Assembly: GCF_038050375.1 (NCBI RefSeq)
Contig: NZ_CP150886.1
Location: 496,001 to 560,000, forward strand
Direction of reading: 5' to 3'
Length of the DNA stretch: 64,000 nt
Source of the DNA: Okeanomitos corallinicola TIOX110
GTDB lineage: Bacteria > Cyanobacteriota > Cyanobacteriia > Cyanobacteriales > Nostocaceae
The position numbers and the translations under genes were made by a program. Below are positions 19,679-34,600 of this stretch, one piece after another; the first letter of the stretch is position 1; each line of letters opens with the position of its first letter. Below the pieces are notes generated by a model. The model made no database searches and was not told the DNA's origin. It was given only the letters and a program-made list of their open reading frames with translations.

Positions 19679-22600
19679 TTAAAACTCCACTATTTCGGTA
19701 TTTGTCTGATCTGCTGATAAGTCTGTAGTTGCCCAATTCATCATTTCCATGTAATCTGCTATTTCCGCCACTGTGGGAAATTCAAACATTTTTTGTACAG
19801 ATAAGTTAAGTGAAAAAGCTGAGTTAATTCGAGAAATGACCTGAGTCGCAAGCAAAGAATGTCCCCCAATTTCAAAGAAATTATCCTTAACGCCAATAGT
19901 TTCCATCCCTAAAACCTCACTCCAAATTTGCACCAGTTGAGCTTCAACAGGAGTTCGTGGCGACACACAGCCACCAGAAAGACTTCTGGAAGCTGTATCA
20001 GGTGTGGGTAGAGCGCGACGATCTACCTTACCATTAGGTGTCAAAGGTAAAGAATTTAACAGTACAAAAGCCTGGGGAATCATGTAATTAGGTAGCTTTT
20101 GCTGAATAAACTCCCGCACCTGTGGGACTAACTTCTGGACTAGCTTACCGGAAAGTGGATTATTGGTATAGTGAGTCCAGGGTTTAACTGTGACATTCTC
20201 CCCCTCCCAAAAAATATTGAATTCCGGTTTTATAGTTGAACTATGACGGCTGAACACCACATCATAAGCGCCATCATTAGTACCAGCCCACCAACTAACT
20301 TCTACTGTGTAACCTAAATTTTGTCCCAGTTGCCAAAACTGCTCTGGGTTTACTCCAGTTTCTGGTTGTTTGGCTAATAATTCTCGCAGTTCTCCCACAG
20401 TTTCTACACCGGGGGGACTTTCTAACCATTGCCAAGCTAGTAATGCTTTCTGCAACCTTCTATTCGGTATAGCCCTAATTCCTAGTTGTGCTGGTTGTTC
20501 AGCCGTTAACTGATGCTGAATTTTAGCTAAGGAAAGCTGGTCTAGTTGCCAATTTAACCAAGATACTGCCTTTGTTGGCACCGCACTACCCAGGTGCATG
20601 GTCACATCATAGCGGAATTGGGTTAACTCATTAATAGCATTTCCCCGTTTTGGTTGAATTTCTACCCAAGTTATTTGCGGGAAAGTTTGTTTGAGGGCAA
20701 GGAAAAATCTGGGATCAACTAAGAGTTCTTCCTCTGCGGCTACACTTTGATGTACTACCTGTTGCCATTGTTCAACTGTTCTTGACTCACTGGCCTGGGA
20801 CAACTGCACCGCCGCATAGTAAGGTTCTAACAGCGGGAAACTGCGGACATCCCCAATGAAGATATATCCTTGGTTATTAATGCTTTCCATTGCCCCTGTG
20901 ATTACCTGTAACAGATATTCAACACTGGGGAAATACTGAATAATCGAGTTTAAAATCACCGTGTCAAAGTTTTGGGGAATACCTGTAAAGTTATCCGCCA
21001 TTTGGTGTCTTAACTGCACGTGTTCTAAACCTGGAACTGTGTCCCGTAGCTGCTGTACATATTCAATGGCAGTAACAGAATAATCTGTTCCCCAATACTG
21101 TGGACTACTAGGAGCAAGACGCGATAGTAATAACCCTGTTCCACAACCAATTTCTATAACTCGTTGGGGTGATACTTTCCTAATCCGATTGACGGTATTT
21201 TCCACCCATTCCCGCATTTCTACTTCTGGAATAGGTTCTCTGTTATAACTACTGTTCCAACCAGCAGTGTTAAAGGTGAGGTCTTCTGTGGTTTTTTCAC
21301 CTTGGCCATAAGCCTGTTCGTACAGTATTTGCCAGTCACTAATGAACTCACTCTGCCACTCAGCGAACTGTTCAGGTAATTCTTGACTTTTAGTACCAGG
21401 GACTAGATAAGCTACCAGGCTTTTATCTCCAGCACTGCTGGTTCTGATAATGACGACGCTTTCCTGGACTAAGGGGTATTGATTTAAAACAGCTTCAATT
21501 TCACCCAGTTCTATCCTAAAACCGCGAATTTTCACTTGGTTATCGATCCGACTGACGTATTCGATATTGCCATCGGGTAAATAACTGGCTAAGTCTCCGG
21601 TTTTGTAAAGTTTGGTTTTACCGTTGTCAAGGGGGTTAGAAATAAATTTCTCTGCTGTTAATTCTGGACGGTTTAAATATCCTCTCGCTAAACCTGCACC
21701 ACCTATGTGTAGTTCTCCCGGTACTCCCACTGGTACTGGTTGTAAGTTTTCGTCTAATAAGTATATCTGGGTGTTGGCAATTGGTTTACCAATGGGAATG
21801 GTGGTGGCATGATTGGGGACATTTTCTACCAAGTACCAGGATGTAAAGGTTGTATTTTCTGTGGGTCCGTATACGTGTAATAGTTGTTCAGGACTGCCTT
21901 TTTTCAGGATTTCTTGCACCCATTTAGGATCTACTGCTTCTCCTCCAAATAACAAATATCTGAGGGTGCTAAATGCGGTGGGTTCTGTTTGAGCTATTTG
22001 GTTAAATAATGCTGTGGTGAGGAATAAAACACTAATTCCCTGTGATCGAATGGTGGCGGCTAATTCTCTGGGTGAGAGTGCTATCTGTTTACTGACTCCT
22101 ACTAATTTCGCTCCTGTGAGTAATGCTCCCCATATTTCAAAGGTGGCTGCGTCAAAGGCATAATTTGATGCTTGGGCTATGACATCTTGGGGTTTGATGT
22201 TGATGTAATTGGTGTTGAGTACGAGACGGTTGACCCCTTGGTGAGTAACGCTGACTCCTTTGGGTTTGCCTGTTGAACCTGATGTGTATATTACGTAGGC
22301 GAGATTTTCTGATGTTGTTTGTATGACTGGATTTTCTTGACTTTGCTGGGCGATCGCTTCTACATCTCTATCGTAGGAAATAATACGGGCTTGATTTGCA
22401 GGAATTGTCTGAGCTAATTTTTCTGTGGTTAATAATACTCTGACCTGTGCATCTTCGAGGATGGATACTAAACGCTCGGTGGGATAATCTGGGTCTAATG
22501 GTACGTAAGCACCTCCAGCTTTGAGTATTCCTAAAAGTCCAATGACCATTTCCGCAGAACGTTCTACAGATATTCCGACTAAGGTATCTGCACCAATGCC

Positions 22601-25600
22601 TAGAGATATTAAATAATGGGCTAGTTGGTTAGCACGGTTATTTAATTCGCAATAAGTTAATTGTTGATTTCCGTATTCTAGGGCTATTGTATCTGGTGTT
22701 TTCTCAACTTGTTGTGCAAATAGTTGATGAATACATTGATCTTGTGGATAGTCTGTTTCTGTATGATTCCACTCTACTAATAATTGCTGTTGTTCTGACT
22801 GTGTTAGTAATGGCAGTGAGGCTACTGGTTGTTGGGGATTTTCGACAATTGCTGTTAATAATGCCTGGAAGTGTTGCATCATCCGGACAATGGTTGTCTG
22901 ATCAAATAAGTCTGTGTTGTAACAGAATACACCCCCTACACCTTCTGGCATATCCCACAGGTGAACTTCTAAATCAAATCTTACGGTGTCAAGCCCCAAG
23001 GGTATTTCTTCAATGTTGACACCGGGCATATCCCAAGGGGAACTAGGAGCATTTTGCAGGGCAAACATCACCTGTACCAGTGGGTTGCGATCTAGATTTC
23101 GTTCTAATTGCAGGTGATCTACCAATATCTCAAAGGGTAAATCTTGATGATCGTAAGCGTTTTGAGTTATCTGTTGCACCTGCGTTAATAAAGCCGCAAA
23201 TGATTCTTCTGGGGTGAGATTAAATCTTAGTGCTAAGGTATTGACAAAAAAGCCAATTAATGATTCTATTTCTGTGCGGTTACGGTTGGCGATGGGTGAA
23301 CCGATGACAAGATCCTTTTGGCCACTGTAGCGAGACATAAGGATGACAAAACCAGCCATCAAGGTCATGTATAAAGTGGTGCCAAATTTCTGACTCAGTT
23401 TTTTCAGTTTTTGGGTGAGGTCAGGATCTAACTGAATTGGCTGTGTACTACCGTTAAAGGTTTGGATAGCTGGACGGGAGCGGTCTGTGGGCAGTGCTAA
23501 TATGGGTGGTGCGTCTGTTAACTGCTGCATCCAGTAATTTAACTGACGGTCTAGTGTTTGATCGGTTAACCATTGACGTTGCCAAACTGTGAAGTCTGCA
23601 TATTGTACGGTTAAGTCTGGTAATTCTACAGGACTATTTGTGGCGATCGCTCGATAATAAGCTGATAAATCCTGTATAAAGATTCCTAGTGACCAACCAT
23701 CAGCGGCGATATGATGAATTGCTACCAGTAATAAATATTCTTGTGGGGAAAGTTGCCAGAGTTTAACGCGGATAACTGCATCATGAGCAAGATTAAAAGG
23801 TTGGGCAACTTCTGCGATCGCCAATTCTTTGACTTTTTGCCAAGGATCTGCAATCTGCTGTATATCCACAACTGGTAAGGTAATGGACATATCTGGAACT
23901 ATCACCTGAACTGGTGAGTTATCCTCAACCTCAAACCGAGTCCGTAGGACTTCGTGACGTTGCACTATCGCTTGGAATGCCTGTTCCAAAGCCTTGACAT
24001 TCACATCACCAGTCAAACCAACACTAAAACTCATGGTATAAGCACCACTGTCCCCTTCCAACTGATGCACAAACCACAGTCGTTCTTGCGCCCAAGATAG
24101 GGGTATATTTTCTCTAGAAGGAACAGGTGTGATCGCCGGTAGAGTAAAACCGGAATTAGTTTGTAGTTGTTCTAAGATAACTTGACTCAACTGGGCAATT
24201 GTTGGGGATGTAAATAAACTACGTAACCGTAAAGGAATACCAAAAGCTGCTTGTGATCGGGAAATTACCTGAGTTGCTAATAATGAATGTCCACCCAAGT
24301 CAAAGAAATTATCATTAACACCAATAAGTTCTACCTTTAATACCTGTGACCAAATTTCTGCCAGTTTCGCTTCTATGGGGGTACGTGGTGCAACAAAACT
24401 TTCTTCTATTCCTGCGGAAGTTTCCGGTGCTGGTAAAGCGCGACGATTTACTTTCCCATTTGCTGTCAGCGGTAAAGATGCCAAAATCACCACAGCAGCA
24501 GGAATCATATAATTTGGTAGTTGAGTTTTCAGGAATTCCCGCAGTTGACTAACATTAGGTTCCTGTTCTGATTGCGGTACGATGTACGCAACTAAACGTT
24601 TATCACCTGGAATATCTTCTCTGGCAATAACTACGGCTTGTTGCACTTGTGGGTGGGTATTTAGCAGTGCTTCTATTTCTCCTAACTCAATCCTAAACCC
24701 ACGTATTTTTACTTGATTATCAATCCGCTCAATGTATTCGATATTTCCATCTTTTAAATAACGGACTAAATCCCCTGTTCTGTATAATTTCGTTTGACCA
24801 TTATCCAATGGGTTAAGTATAAACTTCTCATTGGTGCGTTCTTCATCACCAATATATCCCTTTCCTAAACCTATTCCTCCAATGAATAATTCTCCTATCA
24901 CTCCTACTGGTAATGGTTGCAATTCTTGGTTCAAAATATACAATTGCACGTTAGGAATTGGTTTACCGATGGGTATTGATTTATTAATAAAATCATGGGG
25001 TGTTTCTACTGTGTACGCTGCACAAACATCTGTACATTCTGTGGGACCATAACTATTAACTATTTTGGCTTGACAATGTTCTGAATCCAACCAATTTAAT
25101 AAGCTGGGTATTGATATGGGTTCTCCACCTAAAAATACATATTTTAATGATTTAGTTTTACTAAAGCTATCTTCCCCTGATGCGAGAATTGCTGAGAATG
25201 TACTCGGTGTACAATTCACCCATGTTGCTTGTTGTTTAGAGATAATTTCTAATATTTTACTTGGTTCAAACCCGTTAGGTGAGAGGTTTAATTTTCCTCC
25301 TATTAATAATGGTGTGAAAATGTTCTTTTGGGTGAGGTCAAAACTCAATGATGATATTAATGCTGTGCTGTCTTTTTCTGTGAATTGATAGTCATTAATC
25401 ATCCATTGAACTAGGTTGACAAAACCACGATGATAAACTGCTGCTCCTTTTGGTTTTCCTGTTGAACCTGATGTATATATTGTGTAGATTAAGTTGTTTA
25501 CTGTTGTTTCTGTGATTGGGTTTTCTTGACTATATTGATTGATTTTCTCCCTATCTGCATCTACACAAATGATGGTTTTTTCTTGGGGTAATCTAGTTAG

Positions 25601-28600
25601 TAAATGTTGTTGTGTTAATAATATTTCTACCCCAGAATTTTCTATCATGTAGCTAATTCTTTCTTGAGGATATTCAGGGTCAAGAGGAACATAAGCACCA
25701 CCAGCTTTAAGAATACCCAAAATACCCACAATCATTTCCACAGAACGCTCAACACATATCCCCACTAAAACATCTGCTTTCACTCCCAAGGATATTAAAT
25801 AATGTGCTAATTGATTAGCTTTGTTATTTAATTCAGAATAGGTTAATTGTTGATTTTCAAATACTACTGCTACAGCATCCGGTGTTTTTTCAACTTGTTC
25901 TTCAAACAACTGATGAATACATTTATCTTTTGGATATTCTGTTTCTGTTTGATTCCAATCAATTAATAATTGTTTTTCTTCTGTTGCTGTTAAAATAGGT
26001 AATTGATTAATTTCCCCTTGAGAATTTTCCACAATTGCTGATAACAAAGTCAGAAAATGACCCAACATTCTATTAATCGTTCCCTCATCAAAACGACTAT
26101 TATCATAACTAACCTTCACCCACAACTGCTCACCAGGACCAGAAATTACAGTCAGCGGATAATTTGTATGTTCAATTCCTCGGAAATTCTCAACCTGTAA
26201 ACCACCATCATCATCTAAAGTATCCGCATCAACCGGATAATTTTCAAACACAACCAAACTATCAAATAAAGACGTACCTCTCGTCACATCACTCCATCCT
26301 TGAATTTCCACCAAAGAACAATAAGAAAACTGTTCAGACTCCACCTGTTGCTGCTGTAATTCTTTTAATAAAGACAAAACATTATTATCATCTGAAACCT
26401 GAACTCGCACAGGTAAAGTATTAATAAATAACCCCACCATTGACTCCACACCAGGTAAAGATGGAGGACGACCAGAAACAGTAGAACCAAACACTACATC
26501 ATTTTCTTGACTGTAACGAGACAACAACAAACCCCAGACACCTTGCACCAAATTACTCATCGTTAATTGATGCTTTCTCACAAACTCTGTCGCTTTATTG
26601 GTTTTCTCAACTGATAAATAAACAACTTCTTCTTTATATTCACTTTGTGTTTTTTGACTTGATAATGATTTCTCAACCACTAACGGAGTTGGTGCATCAA
26701 AACCACTAAGTTTTTCTTGCCAAAATTCTTGTGCAGCATCTTGTTTTTGCTGTTGTAACCACTCAATATAATTTCGATAATTGAGACTTGGTTTATTAAC
26801 AGTTTCCACACCATCAATTATTTCTTGATAGAACTCAAACAAGTCCTTAAACACCAAAGGTAAAGACCAACCATCCAATAAAATATGATGATGACACCAG
26901 ACAAATTGATAACTCTCATCACTTAATTGTAGTAAATACAATCTCATTAATGGAATTTTGTCAAGTTTAAATCCTTGTTTTCTTTCCTCTTCTAAAAATG
27001 TTTCTATTTCTGTTTGTTGTTCTGATAACTCTCTCCAGTCTCTAATTTCTACACCTAAATCTACCTGTTTATAAACCACTTGCACAGCTTGACTGAGAGA
27101 TTCCCATATAAATGCAGTCCGGAAAATAGAATGACGATTGACTAATTTTTGCCATGCTTTTTCAAAAGCTTTAATATTTAATTCACCATTGAAAGTACAG
27201 GTTATTTGTTCAAAATACACACCACCTTCCGGTGCATACAAACTTTCAAATAACATCCCTTCTTGCATTGGTGACAAGGGATAAATATCTTCAATATTTT
27301 GCCAGTTTAGTTTACCCAGTTTACCTAAAACTCCATCTAATTCTGGTTGTTTGAGTTTTATTAACGGGAAATCAGAAGGTGTATATCCTACATTCTCTGG
27401 TTCTAAACAATGGGTTATTATCTCTTGCAGTGCTGTAATAAACTCTTGCGCTATTTTCTCAACAGTTGTTTTTTCATGAATATTATTACTGTATGTCCAG
27501 TTAATTTGTAAGTGTTCTTCTGCAATGATAGCGTTAATATCTAGTAAATTTGAACGTTGACCTACTGAACTTTGGTCTTGTCCACTAGACTCATCCGCAG
27601 ATGATAGCAAAGATGATGTATTTAATGTTTGGGTAAATTGTCCTAAGTAGTTAAAGCTAATTTCTGCTTTGGGTGTTTTTGTTATTTGTTTTTTAATGCT
27701 TTTATCTTCACTCAAATAACGCAATACACCATATCCAATCCCTTTGTTCGGTATTTCTCTTAATTGTTCTTTGACTGATTTTATGGTGTTTTCTAAGTTA
27801 TTGAATTCTGTTTTTTCAATATTTATAACTACTGGAAACATGGTTGTAAACCATCCAATAGTTCTGGATATCTCTACACCATCTAAAATATCTTCTCTAC
27901 CATGTCCTTCTAAATTAAACAACACAGATTTTGAGTTTGTCCATTTACTCAAAACTAACACTAATGCAGTTAATAAGATATCGTTTATCTGTGTTTTATA
28001 TGCTTTTGGTACTTCTTGTAATAATGCTGTTGTCTCTTTTTGGTTTAATGATACTGCTATATTTTGAGTTGATGATAAGGTGTTTTCACCTTCTTTATCT
28101 ACAGGAATTGATTTAATTGCACTGTTTGATTTATTTACCCAATAATCAATTTCTGATTTTAATGTTTCTGTTTGTGCATATTCTGATAACTTCTCACTCC
28201 AGGTTTTAAAGGATGTGGTTTTTGCTGGTAGTTGGATTTTCTGATTTTGATTTAGTTGTTGATATCCTGTTTCTAGGTCTTCTAATAATATTCTCCAAGA
28301 TATTCCATCTACTACTAGGTGATGAATTATTATTAATAGTCTTCCTGGTTGATTTTCTCCTAGTTTAAATAATCCCACTTTGACTAGATTAGATTCTAGG
28401 TCTAAACTTGCTTGCAGTGTATCCGCTGTGGTTTCTATTATTTCTGTTTTTTCTGTTTCTGTAACTTCGGAAATATCAAAGTATTCAATTTCAAAAGTTT
28501 CTATTGGTTCACTATGTGTTGCTTTCCATTGATTTTCTGTTTCTGTAAATCTCAATCTTAAAGCGTCATGATGATTGATGATTTCTTGCCAAGTTTTCTC

Positions 28601-31600
28601 TATTTTATTTCTATCTATTTCTGCTGGTACTGTTAGTAAAAATGCTTGGTTAAAGTGATGGGTTTCTGGTCTATTTTGCTCCAAGAACCATTTTTGAATT
28701 GGTGTTAAGAGGAAGTTTCCACTAACTGTGACCTGTTCTATTTCTAGGGTTTTAATTGTTCCTGCTACTGCTGCTAGTTCGGCGATTGTTTGATTGGCAA
28801 ATAGTTGTTTTAATGTGATTTCTATTCCCTGTTGTTTGGCTTTTGCTATGATTTGAATACTGAGAATTGAGTCTCCACCTAGTTCAAAGAAGTTATCATT
28901 TATTCCTATTTTTTCTATTCCTAATACTTGTTGCCAAATTTCTGCTAGTTTGGTTTCTATTTCTGTTTTTGGTGCTATGTATTTTTTTTCTATTTCTGTG
29001 TTTGTTTTTGGTTCTGGTAGTGCGCGTCTGTCTATTTTTCCGTTGGGTGTTAATGGTAAGTTTTCCAGATATACAAAGTTACTTGGTATCATGTATTCTG
29101 GTAGTTTACTTTTTAAATATTTTCTCAGTTCTTTTGTTGTGAGTTTTGTTTCTGAGACTATATAAGCTACTAATTTTTTATATCCTGGTTTGTCTTCTCT
29201 AACTACAACTACTGATGTTTGTACATTTTCATTTTGATTGAGTGCTGTTTCTATTTCTCCTATTTCTATTCTGAATCCTCTTATTTTTACTTGGTTATCG
29301 CTTCTTCCTAAGTATTCTATGTTTCCATCTGTTAAGTATCGTACTAGGTCTCCTGTTTTGTAGAGTTTGGTTTTTCCGTTGTCAAAGGGGTTAGGGATAA
29401 ATTTCTCTGCTGTCAGTTCTGGTCTGTTTAAATATCCTCTTGCTAAACCTGTTCCTGCTATATGTAGTTCTCCTGCTACTCCTACTGGTACTGGTTGCAG
29501 ATTGCTGTCTAATATGTATACTTTGGTATTATCTATCGGTTTTCCAATACTTGGTGATGTTTGTTTTTGTGTTTCTAATATGCAAGATGTGGTGACTACT
29601 GTGTTTTCTGTTGGTCCATAGTTGTTAATTACTTGGAAGGGTATTTTATTTGTTGGATTTTGGGTTAATTTATCTCCTCCTGTGAGTAGGTAGCGTAGTT
29701 TTGTTTTTTCTTTTTTCCAGTCTAGTTTTAATAGTTCTTGGGTTATTGGTGTGGGTACAAAGCTAATGGTTATTTGATTTTCTGTTAACCATTTTTGCAG
29801 TTGTTCTGGTGATACTAATATTTCTTTTCTAACTAGATGTAATGTTGCTCCTGCTGTTAGGTATGGCCATGTTTCCCATACTGCTGCATCAAATCCTGTT
29901 CCTGCTAGTTGGGTGGCTTTATCTGCTGTGGTTATTTTAAATTGTTTTTGATGCCAATTGATTAGGTTTGTTAGTCCTTGATGGGTTATTTCTACTCCTT
30001 TTGGTGTTCCTGTTGAACCACTTGTGTATATTATGTAAGCTAGGTTATTTGATGTTATTTCTTTGTGGGGATTTTTTTGATTTTGTTGATTTATTTTTTC
30101 CCATTCTGTGTCTAAACAGGTTGTTTGTGTTTGATTGTTTTGGATTTTTTGTTTGAGGTTTTGTTGTGTTAGTAGGATGTTTATTTTGGTATCTTCTAAG
30201 ATGAATTTGATTCTTTCTGTGGGATATTCTGGGTCTATTGGTAGGTATGATGCTCCTGCTTTTAATATTCCTAATTGTCCGATTATCATTTCTAGGGAGC
30301 GCTCTACGCATATTCCTACTAAGCTATCTGCTTTTACTCCCAGAGAGATTAAATAATGTGCTAGTTGATTTGCTTTGTTATTTAATTCTCTATAGGTTAA
30401 TTGTTTTCCTTCAAATACTACTGCTACAGCATCCGGTGTTTTTTCAACTTGTTCTTCAAACAATTGATGAATACATTTATCTTTTGGATATTCTGTTTCT
30501 GTTTGATTCCAGTCTATTAATAATTGTTGTTTTTCTGTTTCTGTGAGTATTGGTAGTTGGTTTATTTCTGCTGCTGGATTTTCTACTATTGCTGATAATA
30601 GGTTGATGAAATGTCCTGTCATTCTATTAATGGTGCTGCTGTCAAATAAGTCTGTGTTGTATTCCCAACCACCAATTAAACCTGTTTCTGTTTGCTCTAT
30701 TGATAGGGTTAAGTCAAATTTTGCTGTTGCTGTTTCTATTGGTAATAAGTTGGTTTTTAATCCTGTTAATTCTATTTCTGATATGGGTGCGTTTTGTAGG
30801 GCAAATACTGCTTGAAATAATGGTGAATGACTCAGGTCTCTTTCTATTTCTAATGCTTCTACTAGCATTTCAAAGGGCAAATCTTGATGTGCATATGCTG
30901 ATAATGCTGTTGACCTGGTTTTATTCAATATTTCGCTAAATTTACTATTTCCTGATAGTTCTGTTCTCAATACTAATGTGTTTACAAAGAAGCCTATTAA
31001 ACTTTCTATTTCTTTTCTGTTTCTGTTGGCTATTGGTGTTCCTACTAATATGTCTGTTTGTCCTGTGTATCTATACAGTAGGGTGTTGTATGCTGCTAAC
31101 AGGGTCATGAATAAGGTTACACCTTGTTCTTTACTGACTTTTTGTAGTTTTTCTGTTAACTCTTTTGATATTGTAAATTCTTGATATGCTCCTGCAAAGG
31201 TTTGTACTGCTGGTCTTGGTCTATCTGTGGGTAATGGTAAAAATGTGGGAGCGTTTTCTAGTTGTTTTGACCAGTAGTTTATTTGTTGTTCTAATACTTC
31301 TCCTTGTAACCAGTTTCTTTGCCATATTGCAAAGTCTGCATATTGTATTGGTAGGGGTTTTAGTTCTGTTTCTTTCCCTTGAATGTAGCTGTTATAAAGT
31401 GCTGACAACTCATCTATAAACACACCCATTGACCACCCATCTGAAATGATGTGGTGCATACACAGACTTAATATATTTTCTGTGTCCGATAGCAATATTA
31501 ATGTGATTCTAATTAGGTTCTCATTTGATAGGTTAAATGGTTGGGTTGCTTGTTGTTTTGTTAATCTCTCTATTTCTTTTTCTGCTTTTTCTGTTGATAG

Positions 31601-34600
31601 GTTTTGTAGGTCTATTATTGATAGTTTCCAATCGCTATCCGTGTGAATTATTTGTTCTGCTTTTCCTGCTATTTCTCTGAAGTTTGTTCGTAGGGATTCA
31701 TGACGATTTATTATTGCTTTTAGGCTTTTTTCTAGGGCTAATTTATCTATTTTTCCTTCTAGTTTTAATGCTGCTGGTATGTTGTATGTTGAACTATTTG
31801 GTTCTAGTTTATCTAAGAACCATAAACGTTGTTGTGAAAATGACAGTGGTATTTCTGTTTTTTCTATTCTGGGTTTGATGGGAGTTTGGTTTATTTCTGC
31901 TTTTTGTGTTTGTGTTTGTTGTATTAATTTTGCTTGTTCTTCTAATGTTGCTGCTGTGAATATGCTCTGTAAGGGTATTTCTATGTTGAAGTTGCTACGA
32001 ATACGGGATACTATTTGGGTCGCTAATAATGAATGTCCACCCAGTTCAAAGAAGTTATCTGTAATTCCTACTCTTTCTATTTTTAATACTTCTGCCCAGA
32101 TTAATGTTAGTATTTCTTCTGTGGCAGTGCGTGGTGCTATGTATTCTAATTGAAGTTCGCTTTGATCTGGTGCTGGTAATGCTCTTCTGTCTATTTTTCC
32201 GTTGGGTGTTAATGGTAAGTTTTCCAGATATACAAAGGCGTTTGGTATCATGTATTCTGGTAGTCTACCTTTTAAATATTGTCTCAGTTCGCTAACTGTA
32301 GATGTTGTTTCTGATACTATATAAGCTACTAACTGTTTGTTTCCTGGGTTGTCTTCACGAACTATGACGCAGGATGTTTGTATTTCTTGGTTTTGGCTAA
32401 GTGCTGTTTCTATTTCTCCTAGTTCTATTCTGAATCCGCGTATTTTTACTTGGTTGTCTATTCTTCCTAAATATTCTATGTTTCCATCTACTAAATATTT
32501 TACTAGATCCCCTGTTTTGTAGAGTTTTGTGTTTCCGTTTTCAAAGGGGTTAGTAATAAATTTTTCTGCTGTTAATTCTGGACGGTTTAAATATCCTCTC
32601 GCTAACCCTGCTCCTCCTATGTGCAGTTCTCCTGCTACTCCTACTGGTACTTGTTGTAAGTTTTTATCTAATATATATACTTTGGTGTTGGAAATTGGTT
32701 TTCCTATGGGTATTGACTCTGTGGTTTTCTCTAGTCTGTTGATAGGATAACAACAGGTAAATGTGGTACTTTCTGTTGGACCATATCCATTAATTATTTG
32801 TGTAGATGGTAATTTTTGTAAACCTTTTTTGACATGAGTTACTGAAAGTGCTTCTCCTCCAATTAGTAGTTGTTTAACTCCTGATAAACTTTCTGCATCT
32901 TCATCAATTATTGAGTTAAATAATGAAGCTGTGAGCCATAAAATAGTAATCTCATGTTTATCTATTTCATGACCTAATCTTTCTGCGGTTGGTATATTTT
33001 CTGGAAAGATAACACACAATCCACCATGCAATAAAGCTCCCCAAATTTCAAATGTTGACGCATCAAATGATATCGGTGCTATTTGCAGAAATCTTTGTTT
33101 TTCATCCAGTTGAACATAATTAACTCCAAATAATAGACGATTCACACCTTGATGAATAACTTCTACTCCTTTGGGTTTACCTGTAGAACCAGAGGTATAA
33201 ATTACGTAGGCTAAATTTGTAGTTTGTACTTCTGTTTTGAGATTATTTTGACTACATTGAGAAATTGACTGGGAGTCTCCCTCTAAATAAACAAGTTTGG
33301 CTGTATTTTTAGGTAGTTTGTTAACAAGTGATTGCTGGGTAAGTAAAACTTTGACTTTAGTATCTTCTAAAATAAAATTCAGTCGTTCTTGAGGATATTC
33401 AGGGTCAAGAGGAACATAAGCACCACCAGCTTTAAGAATACCCAAAATACCCACAATCATTTCTAGGGAGCGCTCTACACATATTCCTACTAATGTATCT
33501 GCTTTAACTCCCAAAGAAATTAAATAATGTGCTAATTGATTCGCTTTTTGATTTAATTCCGCATAAGTTAATTGTTTATCTTCAAATACCACCGCTACAG
33601 CATCCGGTGTTTTCTCAACTTGTGACTCAAACAACTGATGAATACATTTATCTTTTGGATATTCTTGTTCTGTTTGATTACAATCAAATAATAATTGCTT
33701 TTCTTCTACTGCTGTTAATATTGGAAGTTGGTTAATTTTGGTTTGGGGATTTTCTACAATTGCTGATAACAAAGTGGTAAAATGACCCGTCATTCTTTCA
33801 ATTGTACTGCTATCAAATAAGTCTGTATTATAATTCCATGTTCCTCTTAATAAATATGGCTCATTTGTAATAGATAACGTCAAATCAAAGGCTGCTCCTT
33901 TCGTTCCTGTGATGATTGATTCTTTAATCAATCTATCATTATCCACTAATGTTGTTTCTTGTTCACTATTATTAACTCTATCCCACGCAAAGGCTACTTG
34001 ATATATTGGCGATATGCTTGTATTTCTGACTGGTTGTAGTTTTTCTACTAATAATGGGAATGGATATTCTTGATTTTCTAATGCTTCTAATACAGAAATT
34101 CTGGTTCTGGATAATAATTCGGATACTGTTGGATTTCCTGATAAATTCCCTCTTAAAACCACTGGATTTGTGAAATAACCTAGTATTTTTTCAAATTCTG
34201 GGCGGCTTCTATTTATTGTTGGTGAACCTATTAGGATATCTTCTTGGTTTGTATATTTTAATAATAAAATTTGCCATACTGTCAATAAAAGCATATATAG
34301 AGATACTTTCTCTTTTTTTGCTAATTCTTGTAAATCTTTTAATAGTGCGTCTTCTAACCTAAATACTAAAGAATTACCGTTATAGGTTTGGTTTTGTGGT
34401 CTTGGTTTATCAGTTGGTAGATTAATTAATGGTAATTCTCCTGATAGTTGTTTCTGCCAAAATTCCCATAATTCTTCTCCAGATGCTCCTGTGAGCATTT
34501 CCTCTGACCATTTAATATAATCTCTGTACGTGCTTTTCTGTTCTGATAATAATGGTTCTCTATCTTTAACGATTGCTTCATATAATACTTTTAGGTCTTC

